Assembly (NCBI GenBank): GCA_022828595.1
Contig: JAKGHH010000002.1
Coordinates: 77,968,383 to 78,032,382, forward strand
Reading direction: 5' to 3'
Length of the DNA: 64,000 bases
Source of the DNA: Nelumbo lutea
Lineage: Eukaryota > Streptophyta > Magnoliopsida > Proteales > Nelumbonaceae
Shown: in pieces, positions 35,961 through 46,959 of the stretch
Layout: each line of letters opens with the position of its first letter
Position numbering within the stretch: the first letter of the stretch is position 1
Program-made: the position numbers and the translations under genes
The notes under the pieces: generated by a model
The model's database searches: none
Told to the model about the DNA's origin: nothing
What the model saw: the letters and a program-made list of their open reading frames with translations, nothing else

Positions 35961-36129
35961 ACAAAGGTCTTCGTGCATTTGCTCCACTGCTGATTCAGAC
36001 GGAGAAGACAATGAACAATCTCTCCTCCCTCTTCTTTCTATCGATTAGGTTAAATGAAGCATTGTTTTGTTTTTAAATGGGGGTGGGGGGCTATTTTGTA
36101 ATTTCTATGAAAATGGGGGTATTTTGGTA

Positions 36130-37080
36130 TTTTAGCAAGTTGGGTTAAACCGGGTCTAAGAGGGTCAAACCGGGTCGATGAAGATCAAACCTGGGGTTTC
36201 AGATGAATGGATAAGATTTTGGGTCAAAATGGAGGGTTGAGATGGGTATGACTGTAGATGGGGGGTTCTATATGTGAGGGCTAGTGAGGTTGACCTTAAC
36301 GGAATCTTCTTGGATGAATAGGCAAATGGAGTAGTTTTGAATGAAATTTCATGGGGCAGGGTTTCTGGACATTCTGAGTTGATTGGTAGGGTTGGATTAA
36401 TCCGACTGGGGCTGGATTGGGAGGACCAGGAAAGGGCTTAATTCAATAAATCAGAGGCTCAAAATAGAATCTTTGCGTGATAAAGGGGCAAATAAAGGCA
36501 GTTTGGGGTAAAATTCCATAGGATAGGATTTTTGGGTAGTCTAGAGTGGTTGGTAGGGTTAGATTCAGTCAATTGGGCAGATTTGTAATCCGATCAATAT
36601 GGAACTTTGAAATGGAATCTTGGTATGATTAAGGGTAAAGGAAGGTATTTTGGGTTGGGATTTCATATGTAGGGGTTTTTTCATATTATGGGGTGATTGG
36701 AAAACTTTGATTGGTTTAGATGTGTTCGGATCAAGTATATATGGGTTGTGGGTGTGAGAATGATCGAAATAGAATCTTTGTATAATGGATGGGTGAACGA
36801 AGGAATCTTGACTTTAAATTTCATGTGTAGGTGTTTTAGGATGTTCTGAGTCTGATGGTTGTGTCTGATCTAATGGTTGAGGTGTCAGTGAGGGTTGATT
36901 GGGGGTATTGATTAGGTATCAGGCAGGGTTAATGGTTTGTCAGAGGTCTCTCGGGGGAAATTTGGGTTTTTCTAGGTTTTTGGGTGTTTCAGAGAGGTTG
37001 GAATGGTCTGGTTGGGTGTTTGAGGTGAATTGGAAGCTCAGGCGATGGACCGAGCAAAAATCGGGTGCTGATAGCTGCCC
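36130..37080 (+). repeat. Diverged tandem repeats, Tat-like untranslated region
   Basis: Units of roughly 140-170 bp each contain 'gaatctt' plus 'gggt', 'atttcat' plus 'aggg' and 'gattggtagggtt'-like phrases, at about 36310, 36465, 36615 and 36775. The array ends at 'gctgcccctctttg' (37073-37086), a phrase I associate with Tat-lineage elements. Similar units lie at 43190-43640. Confidence 0.6.
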
Positions 37081-37239
37081 CTCTTTGTTGTGAGGTAGGA
37101 CACTATGAAACAACAAAGACCAAAAGAAGCATACATAGGTTTTTGTGAAGGACGGCTTGGAAGAGGGGCGAGATGAAGAATGAGGATTGAGACGAAAAGT
37201 TCCCGAGCAGCATCGTTTCATCATGTCTAGGCCAGTTTA

Positions 37240-37440
37240 TTCTTAGCAAAGTGGCATTTCTTAGGTATTAAGAACCTTCGGAAATAGGGTACATTCGTCG
37301 TAAAAACAAACAATAAAAATCAATGATAATATTAAAAGTACACATTCTAGAAAAAAGAGACCCCTCCTTGGTATTAGAAACCTTGTGGAATTAGGGTACA
37401 TTTTCTATAAAGGAAGGCACCAAAAGCCATTAGCAACACA
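37240..37440 (+). repeat. Two units of the 'GACCCCTCC-TTGGTATTAG' repeat
   Basis: Each has a call of 'aaagtgg' or 'agacccctcc', then 'aggtattaagaacctt' or 'ggtattagaaacctt', then 'gggtaca', about 115 bp apart. They match the array at 63300-64000. Confidence 0.75.
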
Positions 37441-38039
37441 ACATCGAAAGTAATTCAAGAGTAGAATATTTATGCTCATTGCAAAGCGTAACCACAATAC
37501 AAGCACATACTTTAGAAAGCATTTTAAAAACCCTAATAAAACATTTCGAAAGCTTGACAAAGGTCATGTAGTTGATATAGCACAGCTGCTCTCTTGATAG
37601 GCGAGAGACATTCTTCCGTGTAAAAGCAGTCTACACTTGAAAACTTGGTAAAACACTCAAAAAATCTGATGAGGGTGCAAAGTGTTGTACTTTCAAATGT
37701 GGCAGTGTCCTGTATGATTTAGCATGGCTAATATGATATCTTGAGTTATTACTTTCCTTTGTGCTCCTTGGGGAATAATAGGGAATTTCCACACAAACAT
37801 CAAGGGTTGTTAGATTGCTAGACATGCTTCCATACGCTTGGAAACAAAGATGGACCCGTCGTCAAGACTCTCATTACCAAAGTTTCCTCTCCTCTTATTC
37901 TCTTCCTTTTTTTTCTTCTTTTCTTTTCATTTTTTTTATATGATGTATTGCAAAAACGTGTTGTACCACGACTCAAATAGTAATGTGCTAAAAACAGAAA
38001 ACAACAAGATTTATTATATGCGATGATGCGAAACAATGT
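37441..38039. other. Non-coding part of the Tat-like remnant
   Basis: No domain was seen. A pyrimidine-rich run lies at 37878-37937. Confidence 0.4.
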
Positions 38040-39035
38040 TAATATCTTCATCACAAGGGGCTTTGATTCCATGAGAGACTTTAGTGCCACGAGGGGCTTT
38101 AGATTCCGCGAGGGACTTTGGCGCCATGAAGGGCTTTAGATGTCGTGACAGACTTTAATGCCGCAAGGGACTTTGATGCTGCGAGGGACCTGGTATGATT
38201 CAAATGAGATTAAAATAACTTTTATGTGCGTTAAGCCGCGAAACATTGATACTCTTTAACAAATCTAATGCACGATAAGCCATGATGCAATTATCAAATG
38301 TCATGCTATGCAATGATGCAATTATCCACCAAATTTTGATATTTTGCCACAAGGGACTTCAGTGCCATAAAGGGACTTTGGTGCAACAAGGGACTTTGAT
38401 GCCATAAGGGACTTTGAAACAAATCTAACTCAGATAAATGATTTTAACAAATGATTTTCAAATTTGATGTGTGATAAGCCGCGATGCAATTAGCAAAGCT
38501 TATGTTATGCCATGATGCAATTATCCACAAAACTTTGATATTTTGCCACGAGGGACTTTGGTGCCATGAAGAACTTTAATGTCGTAATGGAGTTTGGTGC
38601 CACAAGGGACTTTGATACTGATTCAAATGAAGGATTTTTTTATTAAAACTTGACAATGTAATGATCTTTAGCTAAAGCAGTAATGATTTTTGTATCTAGG
38701 ATGCGCTATGCCACGATGTAAATCAACAAAACATGATATTCTGCCACGAAGGAATTTGGTGCCATGAAGGGCTTTACTACCGTAACAGACTTTAATGCCA
38801 CAAGGGATTTGATGTCATAAAGGACTTTAAAAACAAATTTGACTCAGATAAAAGATTTTTTATTGAAACTTGATGAAATAATGATCATTAATTGAAATAG
38901 TGATGATTTCTATATCTGGGATGCGTTATGTCACAATGCAAATCAACAAAACACTAATTTTCTACCTCGAGGGACTTTGGTGCCATGAAGGACTTTACTA
39001 CCATAAGGGACTTTGATGCCATGAGGGGTTTTGAA
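38040..39035. repeat. Hierarchical tandem array, about 200-bp units built of 19-20-bp subrepeats
   Basis: The subrepeat 'gggactttggtgccacaa' with variants occurs about 3-5 times per unit. It is followed by a spacer with 'tatgccatgatgcaa' and 'tttgatattttgccac'. Unit starts are near 38050, 38345, 38543, 38741 and 38961, so the spacing is about 198 bp in the middle. No conserved reading frame was seen. Confidence 0.8.
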
Positions 39036-40484
39036 ACAAATATGACTCATGATCAAACAATGATTTCTATGCCATAGGGAGGAATATGATATGATGATCT
39101 GAATGATGGATATTTTTAAAAAGCATGGTATGAGTAACTGAAAAATACAATTCATCATGTAATGATTGACTTTCAATTGAAATTTTTAATCGATTAATCA
39201 ATTGAGAAAACAAAATGCATTCTTTTTTTTTAACAAATTGGGGTGTGATTGAAAATCTAAATACAGTAGAGATGATATGCGAAATGCCACATTCATACGA
39301 TTCAAAATAATGGATACTCAAAAGTAGCTAGACCTGGGGATTCTTACTAGACTGGGACAAGAGACAAAGTAGCAACATCCTCCCTAGAATGGAGTGATCA
39401 ACACATTTTAAATCTTAAAAACATAAACATTGGGTATGCAATGATTGTTGATTAAAGATTCACATCAAGAAACACATATCGGTTCACCTTCTTTGGTATT
39501 CAACTTTCAATAAAGAGATTTTTCTTTTTTCTCTCCTTTTTTTTAGCCAGTCCACTCAGGTTTGTCCAATGTTAGTTTCCAATTTCCCAAGGATCAAGGA
39601 GGACTTCTAATTAGGACAAAACGTGGCCTAGGATAATGGTTCTAAAACAAGGGATAAAAGGCTTAAGAAACTTAAACTATGATGGGTATCAGATGCTTGA
39701 ATCCATATTTTGGGCTTTACTAAAGATTAGGCTCTCATTCTCATTTTTCTTCAATTAAATACTCTTGCAACCATAAATGAATTATAGGACGAAATGTAAA
39801 TGGGTGAGGTTAAAATAAAAACAAGAACAGATGTCACTACGGAACAATATCTCACTGGTTTGGTCATCACATCTGCCCCTGTTTTTTCTTTCTTGCTCTT
39901 CTCTTCATTCTTGGTAGCAATTGGTTGCCCCAGTTCTTCTTTGATGCCTCATTTTCCTTTCTCTCTCTTTTTTCTTTGTTTTCACTTTTCTCTAAAATTT
40001 GTTCTTCTTTTTTTCTTTTTTTCTCTCAAAAAACACAATTAAACATATGACATCCACCTCATATGAGGGTTTATTTGAAGGAATGGTTCCTAAAAAGACT
40101 CAAAGGGATAACTAGCGAAATGAATAATAAGGAGGAGGGTTTGATGAAAAGGGATAAGGCAATCAGCCAAAAGAGGGCCTCCCATAATTTTTCCATCAAG
40201 TGCATAACCAATAAGGAAGAGAACTACAGGTCGAGCACAATTTGAATTCTGCTAACTCAGGGGTAGTTATGTCATTTGACCCCTTCAAGACTTGAATGTC
40301 TTGAGATTACTCGAATGACAATGATTCTTTTTTTTCCTTTTTCTTATTTTTTATTTCCCTTTTTCTCTTTTTTTTTCTATTCTCTTTCTCTCTCTCTATC
40401 TCATTTTTTAATTTTTTTCTAGCCTTTTGGAAAAAAGCATATTGGGAATTTGCTCAACTTAAGGGCAGTTTGGGTATTAGAAAT
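39036..40484. other. Non-coding, right end of Tat-like remnant
   Basis: It includes pyrimidine-rich runs at 39500-39545, 39940-40030 and 40325-40420. No domain was seen. The frame at 39800-40042 is compositional. Confidence 0.45.
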
Positions 40485-40705
40485 ATAATTTAGGGGTTGG
40501 ACCATCCCAAAATTTTTGAATAAAAATAAGTGCTTAAAAAAATCCACTCCCAAGTTGCTTTTTTGTAAGTGCTTGTTTTTGAAATGAGCACTTATTGTTG
40601 ACTTATTTGCCAAACAGGAATAAGTGCTTATTTTCCACTTATTTTATGGTCCCAACACTTCTTTTAAGTACTTGAAATAAGTGAAATCAAACAAGGCCTA
40701 ACTAC
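40485..40705. mobile_element. MITE-like sequence with 'aagtgctta' motifs
   Basis: 'aataagtgctta' repeats in both senses, and the sequence ends 'gaaatcaaacaaggcct', a common plant MITE end. The left end is not clear. It is related in style to 33600-33795. Confidence 0.45.
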
Positions 40706-41249
40706 ACTAACTTTACACTAACTTCTTTGTATATATTTCTTTATAGTTTTTTACTTTCATCGCATATTTATTATTCAACTATATTCACTTTTGACAATTA
40801 ATTTGTCCTTGAGATTCTTGTAGCAGCTAACAGGTCCTTCCCTCTACTACCATTAGTGTCAGTCCTCTCTCTAGCTACTATTCAGGTATACACCATTGGT
40901 GCAACTTCCATTTACTTTTGTTGTTTATTTACTTTGTGTTGCCTATTTAATTTTTGCAATTAAATGTACTTTTAGCGTTTACATTTATTTGTTTAACCAT
41001 GAACAATTAACTTGATAGTAGGCTGCAACATTTATTTGTTCCATTTATCTTCAATTGCTATCATCTTGTTAGTAGTTATTTATTATTGGTTACATCTATT
41101 AATTTTTAACCTCTGTAACTTCTATTATCATGTTGTTTGTTTGTCATCGTAGTTGTAGATCTCTTGTTTAGAAGTTGTGTCCAATAGAATTGTAAAGTGT
41201 TTGATCTTTTCATGGAATAAGCATAGACTAAATGATCTAAAACCCATAA
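40706..41249. other. Intergenic, nothing recognised
   Basis: AT-rich DNA without a domain or clear repeat. Confidence 0.5.
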
Positions 41250-41546
41250 GGGCACTTTTTTTTTTTGGATTTTGAGAGGGGGAAAAGTTGGTCAATGGGA
41301 TGTTGGTTCCCATTGACCAAGATACCCATGTTCTTTTTTCAGATTTATGTGGGGTTTATTTTCCTTGTGTATCACTTCCACCTAGGGGTAACTTCTAACA
41401 CTTGGGTGGGACAGAATTGCCCCTTTTAATAATGGATTTTTAGGCTAGAATGGTCATTTTCTTATTTTCCTTGAAAATAAAAGAACATGGATGGGGTAAG
41501 TGCATTTACCTAGGTAAGTAGCTTCTCAAAAAACGAATGCGGCCTA
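41250..41546. mobile_element. Single arm of the fold-back element family
   Basis: It is colinear with the right arm of the inverted-repeat element at 52143-52537. Shared blocks are 'gattttgagaggg', 'aaaagttggtcaatggga', 'taataatggattttta' and 'gcggcctaag' against 'atggccta' at the end. The opposite arm is missing. Confidence 0.75.
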
Positions 41547-41569
41547 AGAGAATTCTCGTAGGATTTCAA

Positions 41570-42373
41570 TAGGGATGCAAACGGATTGGATTGGATTTGA
41601 ATCAGGGTATATCCGAATTTGATATGAATTCTAGATATAATCCAATCCAATCTGAAGATCCGATTGGATCTCATAAACATGGATTTGAATTTGAATCCGA
41701 TGAGGTAGTCAGATCTTCGGGTCTGATCCGATTTGATTTGATTTAAAAAAAATAATAAATTATAAAAATAAAAATAAAACATAACACTTTAAATAAAGAA
41801 AACCATAAATACAAGTATCTTTTCAACTAATTTGATCATATATATACATGTCTTTTATAAAAAAGTAAATAATATAATAAATTTAGAAAAGTGCAATATA
41901 AATAATATATTTACAAATAAAAAACATATATATAAATAAATAAATAACATATATAAGATCGAATCTTCTCGGATCGGATAAGAGTGATCTAAATTTGATA
42001 TGACTTATGATTAGATCCAAGTTTCAAAGTATCGTTACGTGTCAACTGATACGTATCATTCTGGGACCCTTCCGATACACCCCTATAGTGGGTATATCGG
42101 GGGTCTGACTGGTTCAGGGGATGGTGGGGTCCTAGACTGGCTCCCCTGAACCAATTTTGAAAAAAATAAATAAAAAAAAAAGTAAAAAAACAAGTATCAA
42201 AACACCCAATACACCCCTACTGGTGTATCGGGCGTATCGATATTTTGAATTTTGATTAGATCCTACTATTCGATCCAATTCAATCCGAAGATTCAAAATG
42301 GGGCTATCTAAATCCAAGAATATAGGATCGGACTTCAGATCCAATCAGATCATCTAATCCATTTGCACCCCTA
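41570..42373. mobile_element. Non-autonomous hAT element, 804 bp, with nested MITE
   Basis: The left end TAGGGATGCAAACGGATTGG is mirrored by the right end, which on the minus strand is TAGGGGTGCAAATGGATTAG. The flanks GATTTCAA (41562-41569) and GATTTTAA (42374-42381) are an 8-bp TSD with one change. The interior is rich in 'gatccgaa'-type motifs and holds no transposase. It is split by the insertion at 42019-42252. Confidence 0.82.
42019..42252. mobile_element. Mutator-like MITE, 234 bp, nested in the hAT element
   Basis: A perfect 11-bp direct repeat TGATTAGATCC flanks it (42008-42018 and 42253-42263). The ends AAGTTTCAAAGTATCGTTACG-like and, on the minus strand, AAAATTCAAAATATCGATACG form a TIR. 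A 9-11-bp TSD and these ends match the element at 26103-27521. Confidence 0.78.
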
Positions 42374-42539
42374 GATTTTAAACAAGATAACTCAAAAACC
42401 AACCACGCAATTAACAAAACATAGCAAGTATTAAAATGAATTTGTTGTTCAATCAACTTCAAGTTCCCAACGTGGGTCAGCATTAACATTTCAATGCAGG
42501 AGATCTGGTTGGTATAGGAATTGACCTTGATGCTTGACG

Positions 42540-43655
42540 GTTCAAATCAGGGATGGCAAAACTTGGGTCGGTTATGGGGGTGTGATCTGTTTTTTGGTTG
42601 TTGTAGTGTTGAACAAAGGGAGTGAAAGAGAGGAATAAAATGAAAGAGAGAGTGTGTGAGATGAGGCTTTGGTTTGATGAATGGAAGAAGAAGAAGGCAA
42701 ACAGAGAGGGAAGGTGGTGGTAAAAAGAAGAGGAGTAAGAGAGAAAAAGAAAGAAGGCATAAGGAAATGAAGGGTGAGAAAGGAAAAGAGCAATTACCAC
42801 TATTAGTTTGAGCTGTAGCAGTGGGTGGAAAATAAAGGAGGGCAGAACTGATGGGGGAGAAGGAGAAGGAGAAGGAGAAGAAAGATAAGAAGAGAGAGAG
42901 AGATGAAAAAGGGAAAGACAGAGAGGAGAAAGAGGTGGTCAGTAATGCCCTATTCATTGCTACTACGGAAGGAAATGAACAATACTACTTCAATTGATTA
43001 TCCCAAATGAAAAGCATGGTTTGAAATTATATTAGGTCTAATGGAATTTTAGTAATTTTTTAGTCTTTAACAATATTTTTGTCATGTTTGTAGGAAAGGA
43101 GGCAAAATAAGATTCAATTTGGAGGGTGGGGATTGTAGTGTGATTAAGAAATGATGGAAATGGAGTCTGAAGGTGCAATAAGGTTTCAATGATTTGGACC
43201 AATAGACTTATCCGAAATAAAATCCTTTTAGTTGAGGGAACAAACATGGGTATTTTTTAGGGAAAATTCATAGAGTGAGGGTTTTGAGTAATCTGGATCA
43301 ATTAGTGGGCTCTGATCATTCCAAAGGTGTTGATATCAATTGGATCTAGAGTACGGGTGTTCTATCAAATGAGAAAACTCATAATGAAATCCACATAGGA
43401 ATTTTAAGTTGAAACTTCATTGGGTAGGTTTCTGAGGGTCCTTAGTGGATTGACAAGGTTTGATTGGTTCAAAGATGCTGGCATCAAAGGAATTCGGGGT
43501 ACAGGTGTTCTGACTAACCAAATAATTAGATCTAAATTGATGGACAGTGTAAACGGGGTTCGATCAAGTCTGATAAGATGTTTAGGGTATGAATTGGGGT
43601 CCAAAAATGGATAGAGCAAAAATCGGATAAAAGCAAGATCGATGCACATCACACA
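42540..43655. mobile_element. Second Tat-like fragment: purine tract plus diverged tandem units
   Basis: An AG-rich tract at 42600-42950 is followed by about 165-bp diverged units at roughly 43205-43640 (each with 'aaatcc', 'gaattt' or 'aaattc', 'gggt', 'gtacgggtgttct' or 'gtacaggtgttct'). It ends 'gcaaaaatcgg', as does 37055. The order is the same as at 35.7-37.1 kb. Ser/Phe/Leu frames here are compositional. Confidence 0.5.
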
Positions 43656-43708
43656 TGTCCCAATTTTTTTAGGGGATATGCAATTAGTTGGAAAACTTCA
43701 AACAAATA

Positions 43709-44152
43709 TTATTCAGCAACTGTGTTCTCCCTCACCCCATCATGTCTCCAACCAATACTTCCAAACCAGATTGCCTTGGAGAAACTGCACCACCAAAATA
43801 AATGCTCAATTGTTTCTTCTTCTTCCCCACAAAAAGCACACCTCCTGTCAACATATTGTCCCCACCATCTGCTTTTGGTAAAAGTTAACTCCTGCACTAG
43901 CTTGCCAAACTTCAAGTTATAAATTGATTTAACAGTTACCTTTCCATCCCTCTCATATGTCTGGATCCATTCATCTTCCTGTGAAGTATAGCTTGGTAAT
44001 CCGATTCTTGTAATAGCTTGCCAAACTTCAAGTGGAAACATAGAAGAAATAAGTTTCATGTTCCATTGCTCACTTTGTGTAATAAGATCAGCAACATGAG
44101 AAACCCCATCATGAATCTCCTCTGTTGGCCTCTGCAACATAAAACCTTCCAA
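43709..44152 (-). pseudogene. LINE reverse-transcriptase zinc-binding (zf-RVT) fragment
   Basis: The open frame of 147 codons on the minus strand reads FPLEVWQAITRIGLPSY, VTVKSIYNL, then RRCAFCGEEEETIEHLFWWC and FSKAIW. The C-x2-C with H-x4-C pattern and the aromatic-rich tail are those of the zf-RVT domain that follows reverse transcriptase in plant LINEs. The domain's own reverse transcriptase was not seen on the right. Confidence 0.88.
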
Positions 44153-44234
44153 CCAAGTCTGGCAACCAAGGAGTCACCCCATATTTTGATAGTAAGCCCA
44201 TTCCCAACCCTTCTACAGCAACCATTTTGCTCAC

Positions 44235-44320
44235 ATGTAGAAGTGGAAGCCCAAGCTGCTCTTGCTGTTGTTCGCCTTGTTCTTGAAGTCAGTACTCATT
44301 CTATCATTGAGATGTGATCT
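44235..44320 (+). pseudogene. LINE RNase H fragment, plus strand
   Basis: Reads EVEAQAALAVVRLVLEVSTH then SIIEM, matching the AEA-AL-GL-lA-e and iieEsD-like helix of RVT_3. It is short, and opposite in strand to its neighbours. Confidence 0.5.
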
Positions 44321-44407
44321 TAATTCATTCACCTTAACTCAGTGGGATGTCCCTTAAAACAGATGAACATAGAAAATCTGATAGAAGTGATCAAGTATGA
44401 GTTCGAG

Positions 44408-44426
44408 AGAGAGAGAGAGAGAGAGC
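44408..44426. repeat. (GA)n microsatellite
   Basis: About nine GA units. Confidence 0.9.
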
Positions 44427-44454
44427 TTTTTTAGTTTGCACATGGGCAATCATA

Positions 44455-44740
44455 TTACAATGTCGAGAAAGAGGGAATGAGTCGAAATAAAGCCCTGTAA
44501 TCAGCAATATATTGAGCATCACTTTCAATTGTGACCGGCAAAAGATGCAGCTTTTCAGCAAAAAATAAAAATAAAATCTTCAAGAAAAGCTTTAGCTTCA
44601 ACTTCAAGAACAGAGCAAAGAGGAATAATGACAAAGGTGAGCTCCCCATTCTTCTCATGTCCAATTAATCCAATAGCTGTTGAATTTTTACTCTCCCCAG
44701 TGTTGGTTGCCCTTCCAACCTTCCAAATCGGGAGAGTAGG
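44455..44740 (-). pseudogene. LINE RNase H fragment, minus strand
   Basis: Two adjoining frames read STAIGLIGHEKNGELTF, VLEVEAKAFLEDF and TIESDAQYIADYR. These are RVT_3 blocks in order, with a frameshift near 44560-44600. The N-terminal Asp motif (NTDGA) is absent. Confidence 0.65.
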
Positions 44741-44799
44741 TAAATTGAATACAAGTTGCAATGCAAGATCATATGTAGATATAATCATATAAATATATA

Positions 44800-46835
44800 T
44801 TTAATAATTTTTGATAAAATTAAATGAGGGTGGGTAGTTTGATGACCAAATATTACACCCCCTCCCCCTTGAGCCCTTAACCCCAACCCAGTGCCAGTGC
44901 GATTTGATACATGTATGATTGAAGGTTTCTTCTACAAATAAGTCAGATTAAGCTTTGTAGTGCTTGCTTGTCGTGTTTTTTTGGGAAGATCTTCTGATAG
45001 TTCTAAGATAAATTGAGCTTTTGAATGAAGATCTAAACAACTCGAAGTACATTTGGCAGATGCATGTCTTTTCATACATCTTTCCATGTCCTTCCATGGG
45101 AGAATAAAATGTGAAAGACGGAAAAAAATTCATTTAGAACTTCCTCGAAATCAGCCTAAAGTTATTTTCAATTCAAATTTGGATAAATATACACCATTTG
45201 CAGTTCTGAATTATTTCCAAAACCAACACACCAATCCGTGTAAAATTACCAATGGTACTCTCTAATCCTTCTTATCCCGGGTGTAATATTACGAGTCTGG
45301 ATCTAATCCCAACAGCTACTGCACTTGTACATTACAACATCTCTCTATGAAAGACAAGAGAGATGTTCTCAAGCTCCGTTTGGCATATTTTTTTGTGTGG
45401 ATTTTCAGTTTTTTATAAGTTTGGCAGTTTATGTTTTTATTTTATTTTTTTCGTTTGGTCGAGAAAAGATATATACTTTGTTTGGTGCATCTTTTCATAC
45501 AAATTGTTAATTGTTGTTATTAGCCCGGCAGCCTATGTTTTGGTTTTTTTTCCGTTTGATTTATTTATTGGAAGCTTTAAATAGAGCTCTTTAACTTTTT
45601 CCATGGTGTCTTTGCACAGAAAAACACACATTAACTAATAGTTTTCAAATTGATAAGATTTTAATGCAAGAGGTCACATCGTCTTTGATTACTAGATCTA
45701 TCAAAAAAATCTTTCAATAAAAGACTTACCAAATGATACTTTTATTTGTTCAAAGATGCAATCCCAAAAATACAAAACCCCCCTTTCAGGAAGTTCCAAA
45801 TAGAACGCTTACACTTATTTCATCTTGTCTTCATACGGATACCAATATCTTTATATAAAAGGGGTTTTCAAAGTTCAATCAACCCTTAGAAATCTAGAAC
45901 TCCACTCTAAGGGTGGAATCCTAACCGTGGATTGATCCGAATTCACTGCGTGACTGTTAGAACCTTGGGACTAGATCCGAATTCTTAAATAGTATCCCTT
46001 CTCATTCTCAAGAACATGGTTTTTAAAGCCAGATCCAACTGGATGGTTGAATCGAAAAACCTAACTGGTTCTATTTTTCCTAAAAAGCGGATTTCTCCCA
46101 AAATTGTTGATTTTGATTAATAAATTGTTGAACCGGATGGTTAATTATTCGAACCATTTGAATGGTTTTGATCTTTTTTATTTTTTGTTAGAACGGGCCA
46201 AAGGTTCGGTTCGAACAATAAAAACCATGCTCAAGAAAGACCAAACTGGCCAATGTACGGCTGTCAGATCTTCCGAACTCTTAAACGGCAACCAAGTGCG
46301 TAAACCAACCTTGCATGGCTCAGGTCCACTCTGAGAGCAGAAAGACCAAGATGGCTAGACCGGCCTCACCAGAAGAATATTGGCCTCCAAGGAACTATTG
46401 GATGTGGCTACATACTTGTTGGACCCACATGACAGTCTATGGCAGCTTGGCCCCACAAATATGATCAGATTATGTGACTGTGCATCCAACACCGCCACAC
46501 GGCACCCCTCCCTCTCCCACGATCAGTTCGCATGCATGCATCAACTATCAAGCACAGAGGTGGGGGCCTAGTTATCTGGCCACTACGAACCAGCCAGGTA
46601 AAATTCATGTGAAGTTCAGCATTTCTATGGTGAGTGGTCACACTCACACACCATTTGAGCTCCCAAAGCTAAACCTAAAAAGTAAAAAGTGCACGCAGAA
46701 ACAATGTACCCCTCGTTCCTCCACGAGACAAGCGCTTCTAACGGTCACCTAGCAGGATTTAATTAGAAAGCCACCAGCCTCAAATGCATAAAATGCAAAG
46801 AACACCAACGGTCACTTTCCAAATTTCAACACTAC
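44800..46835. other. Intergenic 3' side of the MCTP gene
   Basis: No coding domain was recognised. At 46030-46215 motifs such as 'aaccggatggtt' and 'ggttcggttcgaac' recall hAT-type MITEs, but no ends or TSD were found. The frame at 46474-46752 has no recognisable domain. Confidence 0.5.
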
Positions 46836-46841
46836 TTTATT
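46836..46841 (-). terminator. Candidate poly(A) signal of the MCTP gene
   Basis: AATAAA on the minus strand about 120 bp after the TAG stop. Confidence 0.5.
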
Positions 46842-46959
46842 ATCTGCATACCCATTTAATAATCAAATAAATTACAAAAATTAATTTAAAAATAACAGGG
46901 GCAGAAGAAATAGCAACACAACACCTCCACCTGGGAAGTACCTCAGACCACCGGAGAAT

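Noticed and set aside
35691..36011. Three overlapping minus-strand frames of Phe, Leu and Ser
   Set aside because: Same purine-tract artefact; no domain, no conserved start.
42483..42957. Overlapping minus-strand frames that look like Ser/Leu/Phe-rich membrane proteins
   Set aside because: They come from an AG-rich tract. Three frames are open at once and composition explains all of them.
46380..46752. Frames downstream of the MCTP gene
   Set aside because: Overlapping on both strands and without domain, start context or codon bias of a gene.
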